In this document: positions 1-8,663 of the stretch, one piece after another
How the letters are laid out: each line of letters begins with the position of its first letter
How positions within the stretch are numbered: the first letter of the stretch is position 1
DNA from: an uncultured Allomuricauda sp.
GTDB taxonomy: Bacteria; Bacteroidota; Bacteroidia; Flavobacteriales; Flavobacteriaceae
Assembly: GCF_947499695.1 (NCBI RefSeq)
Contig: NZ_CANMPQ010000003.1
Coordinates: 124,001-188,000 of the forward strand
Length of the DNA stretch: 64,000 bases
Direction of reading: 5' to 3'
Position numbers and translations under genes: made by a program
Notes under the pieces: generated by a model
The model's input: only the letters and a program-made list of their open reading frames with translations
Database searches by the model: none
What the model was told of the DNA's origin: nothing

Positions 1-85
1 AACCGGAGCTATAAATTCTTCATATGTAGACATCAACAAAGGAGCTACTGCAATAATCTTCGATCGTCTCAAAACTTTTCTCTAA
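1..85 (+). CDS. C-terminal end of an unidentified protein (partial)
   Basis: The second forward frame is open from the window edge to a TAA at 83-85 and reads as a protein-like tail of 27 residues ending in GATAIIFDRLKTFL. It lies 31 bases before the sugar transporter on the same strand, so it is probably the upstream gene of the same operon. The family cannot be recognised from so short a tail. A competing reading is a reverse-strand gene starting at base 33, but its 11 visible residues are less convincing. Confidence 0.4.
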   Translation, partial: TGAINSSYVDINKGATAIIFDRLKTFL

Positions 86-116
86 CTTTTACCTGCATTA
101 GCAAACCAACCCAATC

Positions 117-1463
117 ATGAAAGATCGCATTTTTAGAATTTCACTAACCGCTGCTTTAGCGGGTTTTTTATTTGGTTTTGATACCGTAGTTATTAGTGGG
201 GCCAACTTACCCATTAAGGAACTTTGGAACACAAGTCCATTATTCCATGGTACATTTATTATGAGCATGGCATTATGGGGCACTGTTCTTGGGGCCTTGC
301 TTGGTGGGATTCCAACAAAAATATTGGGCAGAAAAAAAACCTTGTTTTGGGTGGGGGTGCTCTTTTTTGTTTCGGCCTTAGGGTGTGCCTTTGCTCCTGA
401 ACCCTACTTGTTTTCCTTCTTTCGTTTCGTAGGAGGTGTTGGCGTTGGGGTATCTTCAGTGGCAGCTCCTATTTATATCTCAGAAATTACCACAAGCAGT
501 AATCGTGGGAAGTTGGGTGGATTATATCAATTTTGGCTTGTTTTCGGAATTTTAGTTGCATTTATTTCCAATTGGGCGCTCAAGGGAGTCGATGGTGCAA
601 ACGACTGGCGCTGGATGCTTGGAATTGAAGCACTTCCTGCTTTACTCTATACGCTCATGGTTTTAAGGATTCCAAATAGCCCAAGATGGTTGATATCACA
701 AAAAAAGGATACCGATTCAGCACTTGAAGTGTTTAAAAGTATTTATTCCCAGGAAGAGGCTGAAAAACAAATCCAAGAAATCCAATCCAACCTTGAAGAA
801 ACCTCAAGCAATGACGGGCTTTTCCAAAAAAAATATTCCAATATTCTTTGGCTAGGGTTTTTAATTGCATTTTTCAATCAGTTATCAGGCATAAACTTCG
901 TGCTTTATTATGCTCCAGAAATATTGGAACAAGCTGGATTGGGTGGAAAAGAATCCCTCTTCAACTCGATTGCTATAGGTATTGTAAACCTGATTTTCAC
1001 CATTATCGGAGTGCGACTGCTCGATAAATTAGGTCGTCGTCAGTTGATTATTATCGGCTCCATCGGGTATATATTTAGTTTAATAATGGTGGGCATATGT
1101 TTTCAGCAACAACTTGCCTCATCATTTACTCTTTTATTCATATGTCTTTTTGTAGCATCGCATGCCATAGGGCAAGGTGCTGTAATATGGGTGTTCATTT
1201 CCGAGATATTTCCGAATCGTGTTAGGGCGTATGGACAATCTTGGGGCACAAGCACACATTGGGTCTTTGCCGCATTGATTACTTTGGTGACCCCAATTTT
1301 TCTTGATGGGCAAGAAGGTTATATGAAGGACACCGTATGGTATATCTATTACTTTTTTGCCGGCATGATGGTATTACAACTCCTATGGGCCATCTTTAAA
1401 ATGCCAGAAACAAAAGGAGTTTCATTGGAGGAATTGGCAAAGAAATTAATCAATAAACCCTGA
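117..1463 (+). CDS. MFS sugar porter (SP family)
   Basis: This is a 448-residue, twelve-helix inner-membrane transporter of the major facilitator superfamily, sugar porter branch, which moves hexoses or pentoses, usually with a proton. The family signatures are all visible: GRKK in the loop after helix 2, the FRFVGGVGVGVSSVAAPIYI segment around helix 4, PNSPRWL at the end of the first half, a central GRRQ loop, and PETKG near the C-terminus. Length is normal for the family. The substrate cannot be read from the sequence. It follows a partial gene on the same strand by about 30 bases and is followed by a tiny membrane ORF. A sequence resembling a TAnnTTTG -7 element (TAACTTTT) lies just upstream within the end of the preceding gene. 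Confidence 0.9.
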   Translation: MKDRIFRISLTAALAGFLFGFDTVVISGANLPIKELWNTSPLFHGTFIMSMALWGTVLGALLGGIPTKILGRKKTLFWVGVLFFVSALGCAFAPEPYLFSFFRFVGGVGVGVSSVAAPIYISEITTSSNRGKLGGLYQFWLVFGILVAFISNWALKGVDGANDWRWMLGIEALPALLYTLMVLRIPNSPRWLISQKKDTDSALEVFKSIYSQEEAEKQIQEIQSNLEETSSNDGLFQKKYSNILWLGFLIAFFNQLSGINFVLYYAPEILEQAGLGGKESLFNSIAIGIVNLIFTIIGVRLLDKLGRRQLIIIGSIGYIFSLIMVGICFQQQLASSFTLLFICLFVASHAIGQGAVIWVFISEIFPNRVRAYGQSWGTSTHWVFAALITLVTPIFLDGQEGYMKDTVWYIYYFFAGMMVLQLLWAIFKMPETKGVSLEELAKKLINKP

Positions 1464-1579
1464 GATTTTAGCGTGATTATAACAGGACATACTTAAAAAT
1501 TGTCCTTTAATCGAATAACCGTCAGGAATTTATAATTCATAATTGAATAATTCCGTACATTGAAGGAAATTACACTATT

Positions 1580-1708
1580 ATGACTGATGAGGTTTCTTTT
1601 GGCGACAAAATGCTTGTTGGCTTTTTACGACTTATGGTATTCGTACTTGTGCTCATTTTAGTAGCGATCCCAATTTGTATCTTATTAAATTTTTTGAATG
1701 TTATTTAG
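1580..1708 (+). CDS. 42-residue single-pass membrane protein, unknown
   Basis: A short ORF begins with ATG and ends in TAG between the sugar transporter and the convergent lipoprotein gene. It encodes 42 residues: a polar N-terminus MTDEVSFGDK and then one long hydrophobic stretch (about residues 11-42) rich in V, L and I, followed directly by the stop. This is the shape of a small inner-membrane protein. I do not recognise a family. Being the only ORF in a 266-base gap, with good codon use for a membrane helix, makes it plausible, but chance cannot be excluded. Confidence 0.4.
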   Translation: MTDEVSFGDKMLVGFLRLMVFVLVLILVAIPICILLNFLNVI

Positions 1709-1729
1709 ATACTCAAGTAACCATAATAT

Positions 1730-2356
1730 CTAAAAAAGTACTTCTTGCTCCTGCATTTTTTCTGCAATTAGTTTGATGTATGCATCAATGGTCTTATCCA
1801 TATTCACAGGTTCGGAGACATCTATATTTCCTCTCCAGATCAATTCCCTTTCTTTATCGACACAAATGCAGTATAAAGAAGTTTCTGTCTGATAAATATT
1901 GAAGGTTTCATAATATCCAGAATCGTAATAAATGTCTTGATGATCTAGGTAATCGTAGCTGAAATTAGTGTACATACTGTTTAAATTTCGCATACGTTCA
2001 CGAAAAGTTCTTTTATTCTCTGTACCGACCACTTTCGTAAATAAAATAGCATCGAATCCTTTATCTAGAAGTTGTTCTTCCACAGCCGACAATTCTTCCT
2101 CCGATTTCTTGGAAGAGGTGAACTGCACATCAAAAAGGTCTACACTTCGCATCGCTTCAATTCCTTTATTGTTCAATCTTTCTTTTAATCGAGTTTCAAA
2201 CTCGACCCGCACATTTTCATCTTGAGCCATTCCAACCACAAGCACTTTATACGCATCAAACAATACAATATCTGGATTTTTCCATGTGCTTACCAGTTTA
2301 GTGGATGAGCAACCGGACAAAATCAACACACATAGGATAATCAATTTAGTTTTCAT
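1730..2356 (-). CDS. Lipoprotein of unknown function downstream of hpf
   Basis: Taking the internal ATG gives a 208-residue protein with a clean lipoprotein signal, MKTKLIILCVLILSGC, lipobox LSGC with the acylated Cys at residue 16. An in-frame upstream ATG would add a 17-residue polar leader and bury the signal, so it is rejected. The mature part starts STKLVSTWKNPD, a pattern seen in DUF4136-like Bacteroidota lipoproteins, followed by an alpha/beta region (YKVLVVGMAQDENVR, GFDAILFTKVVG). The function is unknown. It sits downstream of the hibernation factor on the same strand and is probably cotranscribed from that gene's Crp/Fnr-box promoter. Confidence 0.75.
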   Translation of the reverse strand: MKTKLIILCVLILSGCSSTKLVSTWKNPDIVLFDAYKVLVVGMAQDENVRVEFETRLKERLNNKGIEAMRSVDLFDVQFTSSKKSEEELSAVEEQLLDKGFDAILFTKVVGTENKRTFRERMRNLNSMYTNFSYDYLDHQDIYYDSGYYETFNIYQTETSLYCICVDKERELIWRGNIDVSEPVNMDKTIDAYIKLIAEKMQEQEVLF

Positions 2357-2403
2357 TGTAAAGCGTTTTAAATAAATCCGTTTTAGGTACGGGTAACCTG
2401 CAG

Positions 2404-2703
2404 TCAATGAGCTATAAACATACTCTGTCTTTTCTCCAATTGTTTTTTGAGTTCGTCCACGGTTTCGGCCATGGCCTTCTCAAAATTGTTTGTTTTGGAC
2501 TTAGCAAAAAGACGTGGCCCGGGAGCACTTAGTTCAATTTCACAAACCTTATCCTCCCCTGTTCTATCATTTTCAATTTTAAAAAGCACATTGGCTTTGA
2601 TCAACCAACTATATTTACTTCCTACTCTATTGAGTTTTTTTAGTAAAAGTTGGTTCAACGACTCACTGGCTTTCATCTTCTGATACTGAATATTTACTAC
2701 CAT
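2404..2703 (-). CDS. hpf: HPF/RaiA-family ribosome hibernation factor
   Basis: The protein has about 99 residues and the fold order of the short HPF/RaiA family: MVVNIQYQKMKASESLNQLL at the start, a basic middle, an ELSAPGPRLFAKS strand, and an amphipathic C-terminal helix FEKAMAETVDELKKQLEK. Such proteins bind the decoding centre of the 30S subunit and keep idle ribosomes intact in stationary or energy-poor cells. An ATG 12 bases upstream would leave almost no leader after the predicted transcription start, so the second ATG, which gives the family-like MxVNIQ start, is preferred. It has its own box promoter and is followed by a lipoprotein gene. Confidence 0.85.
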   Translation of the reverse strand: MVVNIQYQKMKASESLNQLLLKKLNRVGSKYSWLIKANVLFKIENDRTGEDKVCEIELSAPGPRLFAKSKTNNFEKAMAETVDELKKQLEKRQSMFIAH

Positions 2704-2726
2704 GACAATTTGCATTAATGTTTACA

Positions 2727-2769
2727 CCAAATTACCTACTTGGGCATAGGAAAAAAATGACATTTGTCA
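2727..2769 (-). promoter_or_regulatory. Crp/Fnr-type box and -7 element of hpf
   Basis: The palindrome TGACATTTGTCA (2758-2769) lies upstream of hpf. Reading leftward on the reverse strand, exactly 23 bases separate it from TAATTTGG (2734 to 2727), a near match to the Bacteroidota -7 consensus TAnnTTTG. Spacing is identical to the other copies in this window, so it is probably an activator site centred near -41.5. Confidence 0.7.
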
Positions 2770-2789
2770 CAGTTTGAAAAAGGAGTCGG

Positions 2790-4106
2790 CTATTTTAGAG
2801 AGAAGGGTTGACCTGAACTTTGCAGTACAGAGAACCAGAAATCACTTTCAAGATCAATCTTTTTTCGCTTTTTGGTCACCTCCGAGATAGGAATGTATAC
2901 AAATTTGTTATTGACCTTACTTACTACAAATCTTGTTTTGCCAGCCATTGCACCATGCACGGCGTGGTAAGCCAATCTTCCGCAGTATACACTATCGCTC
3001 GAATTCGCTGGAGCACTTCGAACAATATAGCTCGGGTCGATGTATTTTATGGTGACCGGGATATCTGTAAAATATTCTTTTATTTTTTCTTTTAGGTAAA
3101 GACCGATATCTGCATGTTTAACATTACCGGAAGCATCTTTGATTACATCTTTTTGTTGAAATAAATGCTGCCCTGCTCCTTCGGCCACTACTATAACAGC
3201 ATGTTTTTTATGCTTCAGTCGTTTTCTAAGTGCTTCTAAAAACCCGTTTTTGCCCTCCAGTTCAAAATCCATTTCGGGCACCAATACAAAATTCACTACG
3301 GGCATTGCCAATGATGCTGACGCAGCAATAAATCCACTATCTCTTCCCATTAATTTTACAATGGAAATACCATTAAAAGCTCCCGCCGCTTCGTTGTGGG
3401 CATCTCTTAATATGGGACTAGCCACATCGAAAGCAGTTTCAAAACCAAAAGATTTATCAATTAGGTCGATATCGTTGTCAATGGTCTTTGGAATTCCCAC
3501 CACACTTATTTTTGCATTTCTTTTCTTGATTTCTTCCCCAATGGCATCCACTCCTTTTAAGGTTCCGTCCCCTCCTATTGCAAATAGAATATCTATGTTA
3601 TTTTCAACAAGGGTATCTACCATGACCGAAACACTTTGTCCACCTCTGGATGAACCCAAAAACGTCCCTCCAAATTGATGAATGTCTTTTACCTTATCAG
3701 GATTCAGTTCTATCAATTCATGTCCAAATGCTGGGTTTAAACCTTCATAACCATAGGGTATTCCTAAAGTTCGTTTTATACCATAGAAATAATGAAGTGC
3801 CATCACCACTCCGCGAATGACATTGTTAATTCCAGGGCAAAGCCCTCCGCAGGTAACAATTGCTGCTGTGGTTTCGGAGGGTTCGAAAAAAACCTGCTGA
3901 CGAGGACCTGCTTTTTCAAGACATAAAGGTTCATCTTGATTGGAAACACATTGTTGATAATGCTCCATAGAAAGGTCAAATACCATTCTATCGGTTTCCC
4001 CTATAAAATTAAAAATACTATCTCCCCTAACAGTGCTTAACTGTAGGGGAGATTTATATTTGCGTTCTCCTAAAACAGAGATATCGAATACAATACTATC
4101 GTCCAC
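2790..4106 (-). CDS. ATP-type 6-phosphofructokinase (long, plant-like group)
   Basis: This 438-residue enzyme phosphorylates fructose 6-phosphate to fructose 1,6-bisphosphate in glycolysis. It carries GGLCPGINNVIRG (about residues 87-99), GGTFLGSSRGG (146-156), the nucleotide loop GGDGT (178-182) and the catalytic PKTIDND (206-212). The second Gly of GGDGT points to ATP rather than pyrophosphate as donor (pyrophosphate enzymes have Asp there), while the Lys in PKTIDND is typical of the long plant-like ATP branch. It is the last gene of the usp-SLC13-pckA-pfk unit, 11 bases after pckA, so glycolysis is tied to the box regulon. Donor preference is inferred from motifs only. Confidence 0.9.
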   Translation of the reverse strand: MDDSIVFDISVLGERKYKSPLQLSTVRGDSIFNFIGETDRMVFDLSMEHYQQCVSNQDEPLCLEKAGPRQQVFFEPSETTAAIVTCGGLCPGINNVIRGVVMALHYFYGIKRTLGIPYGYEGLNPAFGHELIELNPDKVKDIHQFGGTFLGSSRGGQSVSVMVDTLVENNIDILFAIGGDGTLKGVDAIGEEIKKRNAKISVVGIPKTIDNDIDLIDKSFGFETAFDVASPILRDAHNEAAGAFNGISIVKLMGRDSGFIAASASLAMPVVNFVLVPEMDFELEGKNGFLEALRKRLKHKKHAVIVVAEGAGQHLFQQKDVIKDASGNVKHADIGLYLKEKIKEYFTDIPVTIKYIDPSYIVRSAPANSSDSVYCGRLAYHAVHGAMAGKTRFVVSKVNNKFVYIPISEVTKKRKKIDLESDFWFSVLQSSGQPFSLK

Positions 4107-4117
4107 TTGTGTTTCAA

Positions 4118-5746
4118 TTAAAAATGCTCGTCCAAACCATGGTGGGAATCAATCAGAGGCCCCCCGCCAAGTATATCTTCAGAAGCTTCACTAGCAAACT
4201 TATCAAAATTTATATGAAATGAGTGCGCCAATTGTATCGCTTTGCTCACATATGCCCCTTTTTGTAGCCATGTGTTCATGGGATCTAATATTTCGGTAGG
4301 CACGCCCGGACAATATTTTGGCATATGCAATCCGAAAATTGGGTGCACTTCCAGTTCTACTTCCTCCAATTTACCTTGTAGAATAGCAGAAATCATGGCT
4401 CTAGTATATTTTAATTTTATTCTTGACCCTACGCCATAAGGGCCACCACTCCATCCGGTATTGATCAACCAAACATTTACTCCTGCTTCGGTCATTTTTT
4501 TGCTCAACATTTCGGCATAGGCCGTTGGATGCAAAGGCATAAATGGTTCCCCGAAACATGCTGAGAAAGAAGGAACTGGCTCATTAATTCCAGCTTCCGT
4601 ACCGGCTACTTTAGCAGTGTACCCTGAAATAAAATGGTATGCTGCTTGACCAGGAGTCAATTTGGAAACTGGAGGCAGTACTCCAAAGGCATCACAGGTT
4701 AAGAAAAAGATATTCTTAGGGTTAGCTGCATAGGAAGGCACTTGAATGTTGTCTATATGATCAATCGGATAGCTCACCCTTGTATTCTGGGTAATTGCAC
4801 TATCAAAGTAATCAACCTCCTTGGCTCCTTCCTTGAATACTATATTTTCAAGCAAGGCCCCTGGTCTGATTGCACGATAAATGTCCGGTTCTTTTTCTTC
4901 AGTTAAGTCAATAACCTTTGCGTAACATCCTCCTTCAAAATTGAAAATGGTATTTTCCTTGGTCCATCCATGTTCGTCATCACCAATAAGTTTACGGTCT
5001 GGGTCAGCGGACAAAGTTGTTTTTCCGGTTCCGGAAAGTCCAAAGAAAATTGCAGTATCTCCATCTTCCCCCACATTAGCGGAGCAATGCATGGGCAATA
5101 CATTTTTCTCAACTGGCAGTATCAGGTTCAAGGCTGAAAAAATCCCTTTTTTCATCTCTCCAGTATACGCGGAACCACCAACCAATGCGATTTTCTTGGT
5201 AAAATTGAGAATAGAAAAATTACCCGCGATGATACCATAATCGGATGGATTTGGCGCTTCATAACCTGGAGCACAAAGTACCAACCACTCTTCTTCAAAA
5301 TTCTTCAGTTCTTCTTCATTCAGCCTTAAGAACATGTTTTTGATGAAATAATTGGACCAAGGGTATTCAGTAATCGTCCTAACATTCATTCGGTAACTTG
5401 GGTCGGCACAAACTGCAGCATCTCTTACATAAACTTCTTTTCCGCTTAGATAATTCACCACTTCGGCTTGAAGTTTATCAAAATTCTCTGGCGAGATTGG
5501 CTTATTTATCCGTCCCCACCAAACTTTGTCTTTAGTGTAATCGTCTTTTACCAAAAAACGGTCTTTTGGGGAACGCCCGGTAAACTTCCCTGTTTTAATG
5601 GAAAGCGTACCATTTTCAGTTTCTTCTCCCATACCCTTTTTTAGGGTTATCTGTTGTAAGTCCTCAGCACTAAGATTCCAAAATGCATCGACATTCTTTA
5701 AGCCATATTTGCTTAAATCTTTCGTTTTTTCTACTACTTCGTTCAT
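4118..5746 (-). CDS. pckA: Phosphoenolpyruvate carboxykinase (ATP)
   Basis: This 542-residue cytosolic enzyme interconverts oxaloacetate + ATP and phosphoenolpyruvate + CO2 + ADP. The ATP-type hallmark is the kinase loop GLSGTGKTT (236-244), with the substrate loop YTGEMKKG (about 194-201), the metal-site region DPDRKLIGDDEHGW, and GGPYGVGSRIKL later in the chain. Length is normal. It lies 17 bases after a SLC13 dicarboxylate-type carrier and 11 before pfk. In Bacteroidota this enzyme often runs in the carboxylating direction during fermentative growth, making oxaloacetate and then succinate; the gene order and the oxygen-responsive-looking promoter upstream fit that role, but direction is inference. 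Confidence 0.95.
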   Translation of the reverse strand: MNEVVEKTKDLSKYGLKNVDAFWNLSAEDLQQITLKKGMGEETENGTLSIKTGKFTGRSPKDRFLVKDDYTKDKVWWGRINKPISPENFDKLQAEVVNYLSGKEVYVRDAAVCADPSYRMNVRTITEYPWSNYFIKNMFLRLNEEELKNFEEEWLVLCAPGYEAPNPSDYGIIAGNFSILNFTKKIALVGGSAYTGEMKKGIFSALNLILPVEKNVLPMHCSANVGEDGDTAIFFGLSGTGKTTLSADPDRKLIGDDEHGWTKENTIFNFEGGCYAKVIDLTEEKEPDIYRAIRPGALLENIVFKEGAKEVDYFDSAITQNTRVSYPIDHIDNIQVPSYAANPKNIFFLTCDAFGVLPPVSKLTPGQAAYHFISGYTAKVAGTEAGINEPVPSFSACFGEPFMPLHPTAYAEMLSKKMTEAGVNVWLINTGWSGGPYGVGSRIKLKYTRAMISAILQGKLEEVELEVHPIFGLHMPKYCPGVPTEILDPMNTWLQKGAYVSKAIQLAHSFHINFDKFASEASEDILGGGPLIDSHHGLDEHF

Positions 5747-5763
5747 AATCCAAGTTTAAAAGG

Positions 5764-7599
5764 TTAAAAGCTCCATATAATAGGAACCAATACTAGAGTT
5801 GTTATAAAGAACAGGAGAAGCAATGGCCCTCCCACCTTTACATAATCAATAAATCGATATCCGCCTGAGGAAAGTACCATGGCATTGGTGGTTGTTCCTA
5901 CAGGGGTCAAAAATGCGGTTGAAGCACTTACGGCCACCGCGATCATAAATGGTTTTGGGGATACCCCAAGTGTTGTTGAAGCCATAATGGCAATGGGAGC
6001 CATAAGCACTGCGGTAGCTGAATTATTAATGGTCTGACTAAACGTTGTAGTCAACAAGAATATCCCTGCCAACAATGCAGTTGGGTGAATACTACCTAGT
6101 GCGTCTACCAAACTGTTTGCGGCCAACTGGGCCGCTCCAGTTTTTTGCAGTGCCAAACCCATTGGAATCATAGCGGCAATCATTATTACACTTGTCCAAC
6201 TAATCCCTTTGTATGCTTTGGTAATGGGAACACAGCCTGTAAGCATCATAATTCCTGCACATATCAATGCTGCAATAGCTCCTGGCAGTACCTTGAGCAC
6301 CAAAAGCAAAATCATCAGAATCAAAGTTGTCAAAGCAATATAGCTTCGAGCTGTGAGGACATCGACATTTTTTGAAAGTGCTTCGGGGCTTCCCGAAATC
6401 ACCAAGTTCTCGTAGACGGCGGTCAAGGCATCAATGTTTTCCCATTGCCCTCTTATAACAAATGCGTCACCGGCCTTGATCTTTATTTTTCCGGTCAACG
6501 GTGTGTTGTTTCGTGATGCGGCCAATAGCTGAACTCCCGTTTGCTTTAAATAATGGCCCAGTGGCACTGTCTTTCCTACAAATACCGATTTAGGGGTTAT
6601 TATCATTTCTGCCATGCCAACTTCTTGATTGATCAGTTCATTTTTTAAGCTTTCTTTCTCTGGTTTCAACGGAATCACCCCTAAATGAAATTTCAAAATG
6701 AATTTGTCCACATCCTCAACTTCTCCTTTAATAGTGATTATATCGTGATATCGCATTTCGGTATCGTCTTCGGGCATCTCCACAAACTCGTGCACCCTTT
6801 GCAATGGATTGGGGTGTCTGCGCTTTAAGCGCATCAACGAAACTTTGTGTGTCTCTTCAAAGTTCCAATCGCCTACTTTGGTATTTATAAAAGGTGACAT
6901 TGAACGTATCCGAAGTCGATAAAGGTTATCTCCAATACTATAGTTTTCCATCCATTTGTGCATTTCTTGGTCGATGGCCATTGGTTTGTTCTTAGTGCTA
7001 TGACTTGGCAACAAACGATACCCAACATAGCGGAAATAGATTATGGAAATCAAAAGCAATGGTAGACCAATAAGAGCAAATTCAAAGAACGAGAAGCCTT
7101 CCAATCCGTTTTCCATCAGGGCATTGCTTGCGATAATATTCGGAGGTGTTCCAGTTAAAGTAAGCAACCCCCCGGTATTGGAACCAAAAGCAACGGGCAT
7201 CAATAATTTAGAAGGTAGGGTTCCAGCACTCCAAGCTGCCGTGACCGTAACAGGCAGCAAGGCTGCTACGGTACCAGTATTGCTGACAAATCCCGACAAC
7301 AAACTAGAACCCAAAGTTACTATCACCAACAAACGCGGAATACTATTCTTAGCCCATTTTACAAAGTAGCGCCCGGCGATAGCTGTCCAACCTGTCCTCG
7401 ATAAACCTTCACCAATAATAAACAAGGCTGCAATCATGATTACCGTGGTGTTGCTAAACCCTGACAAAGTCTCGGTAATATCCAATATTCCAGAAAGGTA
7501 AAGTGACAACATGGACATTAGTGCAACAACATCGGGCGGAAATTTGCCCCATATAAAAAGTGCAATTGTAATACCTAGTATTACCAACAATGTGAGCAT
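5764..7599 (-). CDS. SLC13/DASS-type anion carrier with two RCK_C domains
   Basis: The 611-residue membrane protein has the ArsB/SLC13 layout: a first membrane block with GFSNTTVIMIAALFIIGEGL and SNTGTVAALLPVTV, a soluble insert of about 220 residues (roughly 200-420) containing two TrkA-C/RCK_C-like domains (around IRSMSPFINTKVGDW and ITPKSVFVGKTVPLG), and a second block with TFSQTINNSATAVLMAPIA and TPVGTTTNAMV. Family members carry divalent anions such as C4-dicarboxylates, citrate or sulfate, usually with sodium. Placement beside pckA favours a dicarboxylate such as succinate, but sulfate cannot be excluded. It follows usp by 20 bases in the same operon. Confidence 0.85.
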   Translation of the reverse strand: MLTLLVILGITIALFIWGKFPPDVVALMSMLSLYLSGILDITETLSGFSNTTVIMIAALFIIGEGLSRTGWTAIAGRYFVKWAKNSIPRLLVIVTLGSSLLSGFVSNTGTVAALLPVTVTAAWSAGTLPSKLLMPVAFGSNTGGLLTLTGTPPNIIASNALMENGLEGFSFFEFALIGLPLLLISIIYFRYVGYRLLPSHSTKNKPMAIDQEMHKWMENYSIGDNLYRLRIRSMSPFINTKVGDWNFEETHKVSLMRLKRRHPNPLQRVHEFVEMPEDDTEMRYHDIITIKGEVEDVDKFILKFHLGVIPLKPEKESLKNELINQEVGMAEMIITPKSVFVGKTVPLGHYLKQTGVQLLAASRNNTPLTGKIKIKAGDAFVIRGQWENIDALTAVYENLVISGSPEALSKNVDVLTARSYIALTTLILMILLLVLKVLPGAIAALICAGIMMLTGCVPITKAYKGISWTSVIMIAAMIPMGLALQKTGAAQLAANSLVDALGSIHPTALLAGIFLLTTTFSQTINNSATAVLMAPIAIMASTTLGVSPKPFMIAVAVSASTAFLTPVGTTTNAMVLSSGGYRFIDYVKVGGPLLLLFFITTLVLVPIIWSF

Positions 7600-7619
7600 A
7601 ACTTTTTTGTTACGATGAA

Positions 7620-8411
7620 TTAATCCAAGGTCAAAACCGGAATTTCTGAGTGTAGGGTCAAAAGCTTTGTCAATCGTCCTTCCGACGGTGTGCTCATTCT
7701 TGTATGGTTTCGAGGTAAAATGGCCAGAAGGTCAATGTTTTTCTTGTTGATATAGTCCAAAATCCCCGCTTCCACATCTTGGTTTTTTGTAAATGCGTGC
7801 TCCTCATAAAAATGTTCCAGATAATACTCCAACAGATTTTCAGTGCTTTCCACTACAGATTCTTCAGCGTAGACGGACTTTTTATATATGGTAAGTGCGT
7901 GCACTCTCGAATTAAACGTGCGGGATATATCCAATAAAGTTTTTAACACCTTCTTGTCATCAATCTCCTCTTTCCCCATTACCAAGGCAATATCCTTGGG
8001 TTCTTTTATTTCACAGCCAAAAGGAATGGATATTACCGGGCAATTCGCTTCCAGAACAAGTCTGGATGTATTGGTAATGGCTTCATCTGTTACCTGATCT
8101 CCCATAGTTCCCATCATTATCAAATTGGCATAATATTCTTCCCTAGCCAATAAAATGGATTCTATTACTTCGCCGGTTTTACTTATAAAGACCGGTGCTT
8201 TTTTTACCTTTTTTTTAAATGAACCAAGGATTTTTCCAAAATCAGTTTTAAGCGCATCCATCTCTGATTTTGATATTGGCATTGTGGACACATAAAGTGC
8301 ATTTATATCGACCCCTCGATTGGGCCCGACAAAATTTACTACATATTGTAAAGCGTTTATGGAAGCTTCAGAAAAATCGAATGGAACTAAAATTTTATCT
8401 ATACTACTCAT
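7620..8411 (-). CDS. Universal stress protein, tandem domain (first gene of usp-SLC13-pckA-pfk)
   Basis: At 263 residues this is a two-domain UspA-family cytosolic protein. The first domain opens with KILVPFDFSEASINALQYV and ends with the nucleotide-loop-like GTMGDQVTDEAI...VISIPFG. The second domain (from about residue 140) is more diverged and ends in PSEGRLTKLLTLHSEIPVLTL. Proteins of this family accumulate on growth arrest, energy limitation or low oxygen, and their exact action is usually unknown. It is the promoter-proximal gene of a four-gene operon, and one of three such proteins in this region that all have a Crp/Fnr-type box upstream of the gene or its operon. Confidence 0.88.
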   Translation of the reverse strand: MSSIDKILVPFDFSEASINALQYVVNFVGPNRGVDINALYVSTMPISKSEMDALKTDFGKILGSFKKKVKKAPVFISKTGEVIESILLAREEYYANLIMMGTMGDQVTDEAITNTSRLVLEANCPVISIPFGCEIKEPKDIALVMGKEEIDDKKVLKTLLDISRTFNSRVHALTIYKKSVYAEESVVESTENLLEYYLEHFYEEHAFTKNQDVEAGILDYINKKNIDLLAILPRNHTRMSTPSEGRLTKLLTLHSEIPVLTLD

Positions 8412-8444
8412 ACCTAAAATATTAAATTGAACAAATCTTCAGTT

Positions 8445-8487
8445 CAAAAGTAGAGTTGGCCCTCGATTTAAAATATGACGGAAGTCA
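8445..8487 (-). promoter_or_regulatory. Crp/Fnr-type box and -7 element of usp-SLC13-pckA-pfk
   Basis: The box TGACGGAAGTCA (8476-8487; flanks extend the symmetry to ATGAC/GTCAT) is followed on the reverse strand after exactly 23 bases by TACTTTTG (8452 to 8445), a perfect TAnnTTTG. The usp start codon is about 28 bases after the implied transcription start. A second small inverted repeat, CGACA-T-TGTCG (8493-8503), lies just upstream of the box. Confidence 0.75.
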
Positions 8488-8598
8488 TGTTTCGACATTG
8501 TCGCAACAAACTATCCACACCTTGGTCCCATTATAATATAGTATTATGTGTTAAAATCATTTATTGAGCTAAGCAGCTCTGAATTCCAACGATTTAGC

Positions 8599-8641
8599 TG
8601 ATTATTATCATGTTTTTTGCTCTTGGTGTTATCTAACTTTA
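8599..8641 (+). promoter_or_regulatory. Crp/Fnr-type box and -7 element of the tonB-like gene
   Basis: TGATTATTATCA (8599-8610) is followed after exactly 23 bases by TAACTTTA (8634-8641). The box here is closest to the classical FNR form TGAT-N4-ATCA. The bases after the box, ATGTTTTTTG after ATC, are shared with the hemN promoter, so the two promoters look like close copies. Confidence 0.7.
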
Positions 8642-8663
8642 TCTCTAACAAATAAGATGAGTC

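Noticed and set aside
2404..2715. Longer start of hpf at 2715
   Set aside because: The predicted transcription start lies only about six bases upstream, and the MVVNIQ start at 2703 matches the family.
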